64,000 bases of DNA, from NCBI GenBank assembly GCA_036927565.1, contig JAYESD010000001.1:73303751-73367750 (forward strand), written 5' to 3'. The DNA comes from Tuctoria greenei. Lineage: Eukaryota > Streptophyta > Magnoliopsida > Poales > Poaceae. The notes below the pieces were generated by a model. The model saw only the letters and a list, made by a program, of their open reading frames with translations. It was not told the origin of the DNA and searched no databases. Positions within the stretch are counted from its first letter, which is position 1; each line of letters begins with the position of its first letter. Shown here in pieces: positions 1 through 9,232 of this stretch. The translations under genes were made by a program, and so were the position numbers.

Positions 1-720
1 TCAGATGGGCGAGTGAGCCCTTTTGTTTGCTTTGTTGATGACGATGTGAGATGTATTGGAATTTATTAGTTTGTGATTGTGATGATGTTTCCTCTGTGAT
101 GATGATCTTTGCTATGTGCATATAATGTGTGTATTGAATCTGTTCTGTGATTCTGGCCATCGAGCCGGGTAGTTTTTTCTGTTTTTTTTTTAAAATAAAA
201 AACCTTATTTGCGACGGCTTTTTATACAGTACCGTCGCAAATAAGGGACCAGGCCGTCGCAATTAGGCCACTGCTATTTGTGACGGCCTAGCCGTCGCAA
301 ATAAGTTTTAATTGAGACGGCACAGCCGTCACAAATAGCTCTGTGGGCCCCGGAGGAGGACCCGTGGGCCCAACCCACTAGACTTATTTGCGACGGCCAG
401 GCCGTCGCAAATAGAGGCACTTAATTGCGACAGCCCGGCCGTCGCAAATAAGCTTTAATTGCGACGGTGACACCGTCGCAAATAAGGTTGCGAGGCCCAC
501 CGGCCCGCGGCAATAACTTGCGACGGCCCCTCCTAGCCGTCGCAATTAAAGCTTATTTGTGACGGTGGCCGTCGCAAATAAGCTTAATTGCGACGATTTA
601 TTTGCGACGGCTAAAAACCGTCAAAAATAAAGAAAGCCGTCGCAAATCGCTTATTTGCGACGGCATTTGGCTTATTTGCGACGGCCACGACCATCGCAAA
701 TCGTTGGGATTCCTGTAGTG
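1..720. mobile_element. Right terminal part of a CACTA DNA transposon
   Basis: From about 200 to 705 the sequence is a dense array of direct and inverted copies of a short motif, TTATTTGCGACGGC, the usual look of CACTA subterminal transposase-binding repeats. The segment ends ...GGATTCCTGTAGTG at 720, the inverted form of a CACTA terminus (CACTACAGGAATCC). The next bases, TAT (721-723), fit a 3-bp target duplication, and the paralogous uninterrupted site is at about 17295. The left end lies outside the window. No coding region is seen in this part. Confidence 0.85.
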
Positions 721-1861
721 TATTTTTCCATTTTTCTAATTTGACAATCAACTAATGGATATAAAAAGGCTCTATTTAATTTGTAATTTCTAGAATTTAA
801 TTGGGCTAAATAAGGCATGCATTTTGTTATAGAAGCCATTTGATGTTTTAGGAATTTTCTCGAATTTTTATTACTGAAAAGGGCTTTTATGCAATCCTGT
901 CTGCATTAGGTGTCAGGCTTTATCAGTTTTATTGAGTGTACCAAAGCTGACAGGTGGACCCATCATGATAGGGGCTCTAGGGGGCACTGTTTCGTTGACA
1001 ATGGCCTTAATTCCATGGGTGTATGTGCGTGTTGTCTACATGAACCTAGTGCCCTAGAGCATGGGCTCTGTGTGGGTCTAGGGTCCAATGGACTAGGTCT
1101 ATTCAGGAGTTGGGCTGTGGGTGCGGGGTGGCCAGGCGCGCACCATGCTACTACGTTGATGTGCCTTCTGGCGTGGTAGGCCAGCAGGACACCACCAGCT
1201 CGGCAGGATGGCCGGACCGAAGCACGTCGCGGTGGCACGTTAATGACGGCCCACGCGAACCAGTATTTATTACCACAAAATCGGTACGCTATCATTATAC
1301 TCGGTATGAAAACTCCTTTTCAGGTGTGGTGGCACCAAGCCGATGGACGACGTGGTGGTTCGACCTCGCCTGAGGAAGCACTACGACGGATCCTCACACA
1401 AACACACGCGCGGATAAGTTCCTTCATTTTTGAGCATTTGGGTACGTGCACACTGGTGCGTGGATGTATGAAAGGGTTTGGGTTTAATAGCTATAATTTT
1501 AAAACTGGACTAAATCATTCTGTATTTATTTTTTTTGTGGAAATTTTGAACTAACATTAAGTTCTAAAGAACGTGTATATCTATGTATCGCTGGGTCAGA
1601 GCTAGATCTTTTTTTTGTTGGGAACAGCAGCAATCAATTTAACATAGAAACATGTAACTAATAGTCTCATTGAAACAAATGTTTGGACGATACATTAGTA
1701 ACACTAGGATGCAAAAGGAAACAGGGATAGAGCTCCAAGAGGAGCTTATCTACTATTACAAGTTTCAGGCACGATATTGACAAAAGACTTGAGTAACTAT
1801 GGACTTATTTCCCTTCGATCCTCTCTTAATCATGGAACCTTGGAAAATTATCCTATTTCTT

Positions 1862-2024
1862 TTACAAACAAGCATGTAACACCAGCAATTGATTCCTTGT
1901 CTCCTACTCTTTTGCTCTTTAAACATAGCTCCTAATAGTAATACGTATGCCTAGAACCCACATTCTGACTTGCACATCCATTCTTTACAGAATGGCATGA
2001 TAGGTTTTGTGTATTAGCACTTTG
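1862..2024 (-). pseudogene. Defensin-like (DEFL) second-exon pseudogene, copy A
   Basis: Read on the minus strand, this matches exon 2 of the intact defensin-like gene at 16673-17119. The C-x9-C-x4-C-x3-C start is kept, including a PFCKEWMCKSEC block (intact gene: PFCKNWSCKSDC), and the end keeps a CY.LVCKR-like block. In-frame stops interrupt it (one right after the first cysteine, one after the fourth), and the second-to-last cysteine is replaced by Met. No signal-peptide exon is found upstream; the tnp2 remnant lies there instead. It is a dead paralogue. Confidence 0.7.
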
Positions 2025-2183
2025 CTGCATGAATTAAAGACAAGGATATTTATGCACACTGGAATGTGATGATCCTATGTATTTTTGATCACATGAAAAC
2101 GTCCTTGAAGCTAACCAAATCTAAGATAGAAGGCTGGCGAATACAAACCATGTGACAAGGAAAGAAACATAGGCAAACCGATG

Positions 2184-3294
2184 CTACTTTGGAGTAACCA
2201 GTAGAACACATCTGATTTTAAAAGAAGCTCTATTTCTAACGAAGGACATTAGTATGCCGTTGAATCTCTCGTATGCATACGTCTCGTGAAGGAACACAGG
2301 GCCAAGTAGTTTTATGTCCTTAATAAGATGAATTGTGAAATGGACGCTGATGTCGAAAAAGGCAGGTGAAAATGCATCTCCGGGAAGCATAAAGTTTCAT
2401 AGTGCCTTTTTTTTTCCAATGACTCGAGATCTGCTTCAGTTAGTACTTTTTACCAAGTGCATTGAAGAAAAAGAAAAAGTTCATTATAGTCTCTCAAATA
2501 TTGACCGGTAGGACATTCCAAATTTTAACTCCAATCACCTCCATAAGCAATACATGATAATCATGAGACTTCACACTGGGAGCTACTTTTAGATCTAAAA
2601 ATGAAATAAGCCTTGAGACATTTTTCAAGAACCCACAAAATGCTTTCTTCTCATGTTTTGAAAGGGTGATGCATGATGTGGGTTGTTTCATTCCTTTTAC
2701 CTAGTCATCGAGTCACAACTTAGGCTTAATTCCCATTTTCTTTAGATCTGCTCGTGCATATGTATGGTCCCTAGTTTTCCCATCCGTGTTAAGCAATGTT
2801 CCGAGTAGGCTCTCGCACACATTATTCTCAATGTGCATCATATCAATCGTATGAAAAGTCTTTCCAATACGGTAGCTCCCAAATAGTCGATTGCTTCTTC
2901 CACATGTCTTCTTTGCCAGTATTTTTGCCAGTCCTTTTCCTCTTACCAAGGACAACATGGATATCCTTGACCATTTCATAGACTTTATAACTTGTGAGAT
3001 GGGGTGGAGGACGCATCTTCTCAATGTTACCATTGAAATTATACTTCATACTCTGAAACAGGTGCTTCATTGGAATGTAGTGTTGATGTTCCATGTACAC
3101 TATTTTTTGTGACTCGGTGAAATATTGTGAGTCCGTCTGTGAAAAATAATGTGGATATTCGAAACCCACTTTCTTACTCTGTCCGGGCAAGTTACGTGCC
3201 GCTGGAGAATCACTAACAGTCACAAATAAAATGGCTTTGAGACCAAAGTACTCACACTTGTGCTCATCCGAGACCTGCACTCTGTCATTGTACC
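2184..3294 (-). pseudogene. CACTA tnp2 transposase remnant (Transposase_21 and DUF4218 parts)
   Basis: Minus-strand frames give typical plant CACTA transposase blocks. A DMMHIENNVCESLLGTLLN block (about 2830-2890) is the conserved tnp2 IDVMHxEKNV region. It is followed by CITLSKHEKKAFCGFLKN and a SHDYHVLL block, and then a DUF4218-like HFTIHLIKDIKLLGPVFLH block at about 2290-2340. Several frameshifts and stops separate the blocks. The N-terminal part was lost when the chromovirus junction formed at 3293-3294. The longer copy is at 33530-35917. Confidence 0.8.
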
Positions 3295-3322
3295 GGGTGT
3301 CTTGTTGGGACGGGGTGTGACA
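3293..3322 (+). repeat. Residual 3' tip of the 5' LTR
   Basis: About 30 bp here match the last 30 bp of the 3' LTR (12221-12250), with few differences, both ending GGGTGTGACA. Immediately to the left the sequence is tnp2 remnant, shared with 34650. The rest of the 5' LTR has been deleted, with a CC shared at the junction. Confidence 0.85.
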
Positions 3323-3325
3323 AAG

Positions 3326-3337
3326 TGGTATCAGAGC
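3326..3337 (+). promoter_or_regulatory. Primer-binding site for initiator tRNA-Met
   Basis: TGGTATCAGAGC lies 3 bp after the LTR end and is complementary to the 3' end of plant initiator tRNA-Met, the usual primer of Ty3/gypsy elements. It fixes the LTR/internal boundary. Confidence 0.95.
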
Positions 3338-3510
3338 TGTGTTGCCCGTAGGACGCAAGCCTAGTTAGAAAAGGATGACTTAAGGACCCTACTATATTAT
3401 AAAAAGTAATTTATAAAGTTGCTTTGTATTCCCTACCTTGTATACTTGTTTTATTTACTCCTTTATTTATATGTTTTGTTACTAACACTCTCCTGTTTCA
3501 AAATTTGTAG

Positions 3511-4356
3511 ATGGCCCGCACCAAGACGACCCCCCGTAAGTCGACCGGTGGACTTGTGCCCCTGCGTAGGCTGGCCAGTCGCTCTCCAGCCATCGATCCC
3601 CACCGCCCCGTTGTGGTCCGTTCTGACGGCAGGGCCGCAGGACGCCTGCGACTTCATCTCCTGGCCAAACTCCGTGAGGCTGGCTACCGTCACCACAGCC
3701 TCTCGCTCTCCTACCACACCACTGGAGTGCAGCGCCCCGACAGGAAGGAGTGGAACTGCAAGATTTACATCTACTATGGTGATGAGTTGGTGAAGACCCA
3801 CAGCAGTCCTGCTTGGAGGAGCTCTCGCCGATATGCGGAGCAGGATGCTTGCTGGGAAGCAGCTACCTTTTGGAGTCACGCCTACCGTTTCCGTCTTGAG
3901 GACACGGTGCAGGCCTTCATTCCACAGCGTCCCAGTGGCACTGCAGGCTTCGTCTCCAGGCACGTGGTGGGACCCCTAGACCTTCCACAGTCTCGTTAGA
4001 CTGTTGACGACGTGGCCCAGCTCAGTGCCCGACTTTAGAGGTCGCAGCAGGCGATTCAAGATGGTCGTGACTTTGCCCAACACCACGTTGCGGTGATCAG
4101 GAGGTATCGCTGGATCACCGACGAGGACCCGGACAACTACGCGTTTGACACTTCGACGTGGACCCTAGACTCTCTAGACCGACGTGATGGCCAGCGTGGG
4201 TCGTCTTATGAGGAGTCTTCTGACGAGGAGCCGTCTAGTGTGGCGTCTGCCGCACCACCGCCGCCTGCTGCCTCACCACCACAAGACCCTGAGGACCCCG
4301 ACGAGGACGACGACGACGACGAGGACCTGGAGGAGTTCCCACTTGACGACGAGTAG
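3511..4356 (+). pseudogene. Chromovirus accessory ORF upstream of gag, with histone H3-tail-like N-terminus
   Basis: The ORF begins MARTKTTPRKSTGG; histone H3 begins MARTKQTARKSTGG. Positions equal to H3 K4, R8, K9, S10 and T11 are kept, and weaker similarity (a Pro, then Leu-Ala) continues for about ten residues. A middle region of unknown family follows (KEWNCKIYIYYG.. to ..AEQDACWEAATFW, loosely reminiscent of a beta-beta-alpha fold), then a Pro/Ala-rich stretch and a strongly acidic Asp/Glu tail. Two in-frame TAG codons (3997 and 4036) break an otherwise continuous ~280-codon frame. Both look like C-to-T changes, common in methylated repeats. It lies between the primer-binding site and gag and overlaps neither. 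I do not recognise a named family for the body; function is unknown. Confidence 0.7.
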
Positions 4357-4671
4357 TCCTCGACCTATGCCACGACTCAAGGATAGGCACACCCCTAATT
4401 AGTTAAATAAGAGCGATGTAGACGTACTCGTGTGACCTTGAGTTGTGTTACTTCTTTTCATGTTTTCCTCTTGGTGTGTTGTGTGAGTTATGGAACGCCT
4501 TGGCGACTTGTCCACAACCGCACCCTTTTTGATACTTCCTTAATTAGTGAGCTATTAATAAAGGATTTTCTTATATACTCGTGTTTGTTGTGATTTTTGC
4601 CTATAGTAAGGGTATCGTATAGTAGTCTTCCACTATAGTAGTACCTAAGACTATATTCTCTTCGTACTCAG

Positions 4672-5859
4672 ATGGCAGACAGGGGAAGAGGCCGTGGCCG
4701 TGGCCGTGGTATGCCACTCGGTGATGATGAAGCTAGATTCCAGCTACCGCAATGGAATGGGAGAGGTGCCCATGGAGCACTTGCGATGAATAATATGCAG
4801 CAAATGATGGCCATGCAGATGCAAATGATGCAGAATTTTACACAAGTGGTGGCCAACATGCAGCAAGCCTAGCAAGCCCCTCCACCTCCACCACCAAATC
4901 AGCCCCAGCCACAGCCAGCACCAGGACCCCGATCCCGCATGAGAGACTTTCTCAACACCCATCCACCCACCTTTGCCACCGCTAGTGAGCCAATGGATGC
5001 CGACGATTGGCTGAGAACAGTTGAGAGCAAGCTAAGAATTATCCAATGGGAAGGAAGGGAGAAGGTACTGCTAGCCTCGCACCAACTCCAGGGACCTGCA
5101 GCCGACTGGTGGATTGCTTTCATCGAAGCCCATCGGGACCCAGATAATATCACATGGGATGAGTTCAAGATTTACTTCCGCAGTCATTTCATGCCCGAAG
5201 GAGAGGTCCAGGCGAGACGTGAGGAATTTCTCATGCTGAAGCAAGGCCGTATGAGTGTGCGAGAGTACCTGAACAAATTCACACAATTGTCTCGCTATGC
5301 ACCAGAAGATGTGGACACTGACTGAAAGACCAATTTCGTTTTAAGAAGGGGCTTGATAAGGAGTTGAAGTTTGCTATGGTTTCTAGTGACTACAACAGTT
5401 TCCATAAGTTGGTGGACAAGGCTTTTGAAGTGGAAAGAACCAAGAAAGAGTTGGATGATGATGACAGGAAGAGGAAGCTGGCACAAGGACACAGTTCTAG
5501 AAATAATGTGCGCCCTCGCTTTGCCCCTCAGTCTGTGGCACCTATGACTCATCCTATGAACTCTTAGACGGGACAAAGGCACCCAAACTCCTCCTACAGG
5601 CCACCCACACCATACAACCAGCAGATGCGCCAACCACCACAGCCTCCATGCCAACCAATGCAACCCCCTCGCCCAGCAGCTCCAGCACCCCGCCCTAATG
5701 GTCAGCCACAACAGAATCCTCAAGGAGGTGATAGATCCCAAGGTAACAATGCGGCCGTGCAGTGCTATAACTGTGGTGAGATGGGACATTTTGCCAATCG
5801 TTGCCCGAAGAAGCCGCTGCAGCAACCTACACGTGGGAGAGTTAACCACGTGGCACTTG
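4672..5859 (+). pseudogene. Chromovirus gag (capsid and zinc-knuckle nucleocapsid), broken
   Basis: The start is a basic Arg/Gly repeat, followed by a Met/Gln-rich stretch and a Retrotrans_gag domain (about 4940-5460; blocks ADDWLRTVESKL, PAADWW, FRSHFMPEGE). A Pro/Gln-rich linker follows, then a CCHC zinc knuckle CYNCGEMGHFANRC at about 5762-5803. Gag forms the virus-like particle and packages RNA. Damage: TAG at 4870, a frameshift near 5322 that moves the reading frame, and TAG at 5565. After the frameshift the same frame runs on into protease without a gag/pol boundary stop, so gag and pol were one polyprotein. Confidence 0.9.
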
Positions 5860-8800
5860 AGGAGGCGCGCAATGCACCAAATGTGGTTGTTGGTACGTTT
5901 CCTGCCGACTCTCATCTAGCTACAGTGTTGTTTGATTCTGGTGCTACGCATTCATTTATATCTAAGGAATTCATGAGGAGGCATGACATGGTAGTGTATT
6001 TAATGACTCACCAACTTATAGTTCACTCCCCTGGGGGAGAAATGATAACACGACAAGTATGCCCTAATGTAAGGCTAGAAATAAGGGGAGTAGTTTTCCC
6101 AGCAAACCTTATTGTTTTGGAATCTCAAGGGCTAGATATTATCCTGAGAATGGATTGGTTGACCAAGTACCATGGGGTGATCCACTACGCCACAAGGACA
6201 GTCTCCTTGACCCATACCGATGGTACCAAGGTTGAGTTCTCTCCAGATCAAGCTCCAACACAGAGGATCAGGCTAAATCAAACTGAGGTTGCTGAAGAGA
6301 TCCGAGTTGTCAGTGAATTCCCAGACGTGTTCCCTGAGGAGTTACCGGGCATGCCTCCTGACTGTGAAATTGAATTCATCATTGACTTAGTGCCTGGAAC
6401 GGCCCCAATATATAAGAAGCCATATAGAATGGATGCAAAACAATTAGCTGAGCTAAAGGATCACATTAGAGAGTTATCAAAGAAAGGATACATCTGCCCT
6501 AGTTCATCACCTTAAGGTGCTCCTGTCATATTCGTGCCATAGAAGGATGGCACTCAAAGATTATGTGTGGATTATCATGCATTGAATGCCATGACCATCA
6601 AGAATAAGTACCTACTGCCAAGGATTGAAGATTTGTTTGATCAGTTGTGGGGAGCATGTGTGTTCTCTAAGATTGATCTTCGTTCAGGTTACCATCAGTT
6701 GAAGATTCGACCATCAGATATTCCCAAGACCACGTTTGTCTTTCGATACGTTCTTTATGAGTATACTGTTATGTCATTTGGGTTGACCAATGCTCCTTCT
6801 TACTTCATGTACCTCATGAACAAAGTATTTATGGAGTACCTGGATAAATTTGTGGTCGTATTCATTGACGACATCTTGATATTCTCCAAGAGTGAAGAAG
6901 AGCACGAGAAACACCTGAGGTTGGCACGACAGAAGCTTAAAGAGCACCAATTATACGCTAAACTCAGTAAGTGTGAGTTTTGGCTGAAGCAGGTGTCATT
7001 CTTGGTACATGTCATATCAGAAGGAGGAATATCAGTGGATTTGGGCAAAGAGGCAGATGTTCTCAAGTGGGAGACGCCGGAAAATGTGGGACACATCAAA
7101 AGCTTTTTGGGAATGGCTGGTTACTATCGACGATTTATTGAGGGATTTTCAAAGATCTCTCGGCCGCTAACCAAGCTACTCGAGAAGGGACCTACATTCA
7201 AGTGGACACTGGAATGTGAAGCAAGCTTTGCCGAATTGAAGAAAAGGTTGACCACTGCTCCAGTGTTGGTCATGCCGGATATGCAAAAGGAGTTATCGGT
7301 CTATTTTTATGCTTCTGGACAAGGATTGGGATGTGTGTCGATGCAAGAGGGACATGTGGTGGCTTACGCCTCGAGACAACTCAAGAAGCATGAGAAGAAT
7401 TATCCGACCCATGATCTGGAATTAGTAGATGTGGTTCACGCACTGAAGATATGGAGACACTACCTGATCGGAAAAAGGATAGAAATCTACACCGACCATA
7501 AGAGCTTGAAGTACATCTTCACTCAGCCAGACCTTAATCTTTGCCAACGAAGGTGGTTAGAGCTCATTAATGGCTTTGTTGTTGGGATCAACTATCACCC
7601 TGGAAAGGCGAACGTGGTCGCAGAAGCTTTGAGTAGGAAAACCCAATGCAACAGTATGACAGTCCAGGCTTATCAACCGCAACTATGTGAAGAGTTTTCA
7701 ATATTAAACCTATGGATAGTGTCTAATGACGATGCAGTAGCTATGGAAGTGGACTCCATGTTGGAACAAGACATTAGAGAAGGCCAAAAAGAGGATAAGA
7801 AGATCTAGAAACTTAAGAAGCTGATGAAGGCTGGCAAAGCCCCAGATTTCAGGGAAGATGAACATGTAACCCTGTGGTTAGGGAAGAGGATATGCGTGGC
7901 GAATGTCAAGGGGATCTGAGAGTTGATATTGAGAGAAGCCCACGACTCGTACTACTCCATTCATCCTGGGAGTACCAAGATGTACCAAGACCTTAAGGAT
8001 CGATACTGGTGGCTTGGTATGAAGCATGATGTGGCCGAATATGTGGCTCTGTGTGACACGTGTCAGTTAGTCAAGGTGGAACATTAGAGACCTGCTGGAC
8101 TACTTCAGCCCCTCATGGTACCCGAGTGGAAATGGGAAGAGATAAGTATGGAATTTATTGTGCGATCACTAAGGACCCAGTCAGGATACGACTCCATATG
8201 GGTTTTCATGGACCGGTCGACCAAAGTCGCTCACTTCATTCCGGTCAACTAAAGCTACAATGGTTCGCGGTTGGCAGAATTATACATGGCAAGAATTGTG
8301 TGTTTAAATGGTGTTCAAAAGAAGTTAGTGTCTGATCGAGGTACCCAATTCACTTCAAGATTCTAGCAGAAGCTACATGAGTCAATGGACACTCGTCTAA
8401 ATTTCAGCTCAGCGTATCACCCGCAGACGGATGGTCAGACAGAACGCACCAATCAAATCTTGGAGGATATGCTGCGAGTGTGTGCCTTGATGAATAGTAA
8501 GAGTTGGGACAAGAATCTGCCCTACGCGGAATTTTCATACAACAACAGCTACCAAGCTAGTCTCAAGATGTCCCCGTTTGAGGCACTTTATGGGCGAAAG
8601 TGTAGGACACCTTTATTTTGGAATCAGACTGGAGAAGGTCAAGTGTTTGGACCGGAGATATTAAGAGAAGCAGAACGACAAGTACAAGAGATTCGGAATA
8701 ACCTGAAAACGGCGCAGTCAAGGCGGAAGAGTTACGCAGATGCTCGACATTGTGATCTAACCTTTGAGGTCGGAGACTTTGTGTATCTCAAGGTATCACC

Positions 8801-9188
8801 AGTAAGAGGTCTATGACGATTCAAAGTGAAGGGAAAACTAGCACCCCATTATATTGGTCCGTTTAAGATATTGGAGAGAAGAGGAGAAGTAGCCAATTGT
8901 CTCGAGCTACCTTCTCAACTGTCAGATGTGCATGATGTGTTCCACGTGTTGCAGCCAAAGAAATGTTTGAGAGTACCAGAGGAACAACTACCCATGGAGT
9001 CTATAAATGTGCAAGAGGATCTGTCTTACGCAGAACGACCAGTCAAGATTCTAGAGACATCACAACGTGTCATGAGGAACAAGACGATTCGCATGTGCAA
9101 AGTGAAGTGGAAGCATCACTCCGATGCAGAGGCAACATGGGAGAGAGAAGAAGACATCAAGGCCGAGTTCCTCGACCATTTCTCTTAG
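5860..9188 (+). pseudogene. Chromovirus pol: protease, RT, RNase H, integrase, chromodomain; broken
   Basis: In one frame: aspartic protease (FDSGATHSFIS, about 5932), reverse transcriptase (FSKIDLRSGYHQL; catalytic FIDDIL near 6865), RNase H (DLELVDVVHALKIW; YTDHKSLKY), integrase with H-H-C-C zinc region (about 7940-8080), catalytic core (VSDRGTQFTS; HPQTDGQTERTNQ), and a C-terminal chromodomain (about 9030-9180, ATWEREEDIKAEF). Eight premature stops interrupt it: 6513, 6540, 7806, 7917, 8085, 8250, 8364 and 8814. Two active-site changes are also visible: the first RNase H Asp position reads Tyr (near 7310), and the first integrase Asp position reads Glu (near 8150). The final stop is at 9186. 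In chromoviruses the chromodomain directs integration to modified histones; that role is family knowledge. Confidence 0.92.
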
Positions 9189-9218
9189 GACGTCCGAATC
9201 TCGGGGGCGAGATTCCTC

Positions 9219-9232
9219 TTAAGGGGGGTAGA
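9219..9232 (+). promoter_or_regulatory. Polypurine tract
   Basis: TTAAGGGGGGTAGAG lies directly before the 3' LTR (which begins about TATAACACCC) and matches the plus-strand priming site expected in a Ty3/gypsy element. Confidence 0.85.

Larger units (their letters stand above)
721..3294. other. Host segment copy A, paralogous to 17295-18394 plus 33169 onward
   Basis: The stretch 721-1827 aligns nearly collinearly with 17295-18394, and 1828-3294 continues as 33169 to about 34660. It is therefore a second copy of one ancestral segment. It carries a defensin-like pseudogene and a tnp2 transposase remnant, both on the minus strand. 721-1860 has no gene I can support: its short ORFs are frameshifted relative to copy B. 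The left side is cut by a CACTA element and the right side by the chromovirus. Confidence 0.85.
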
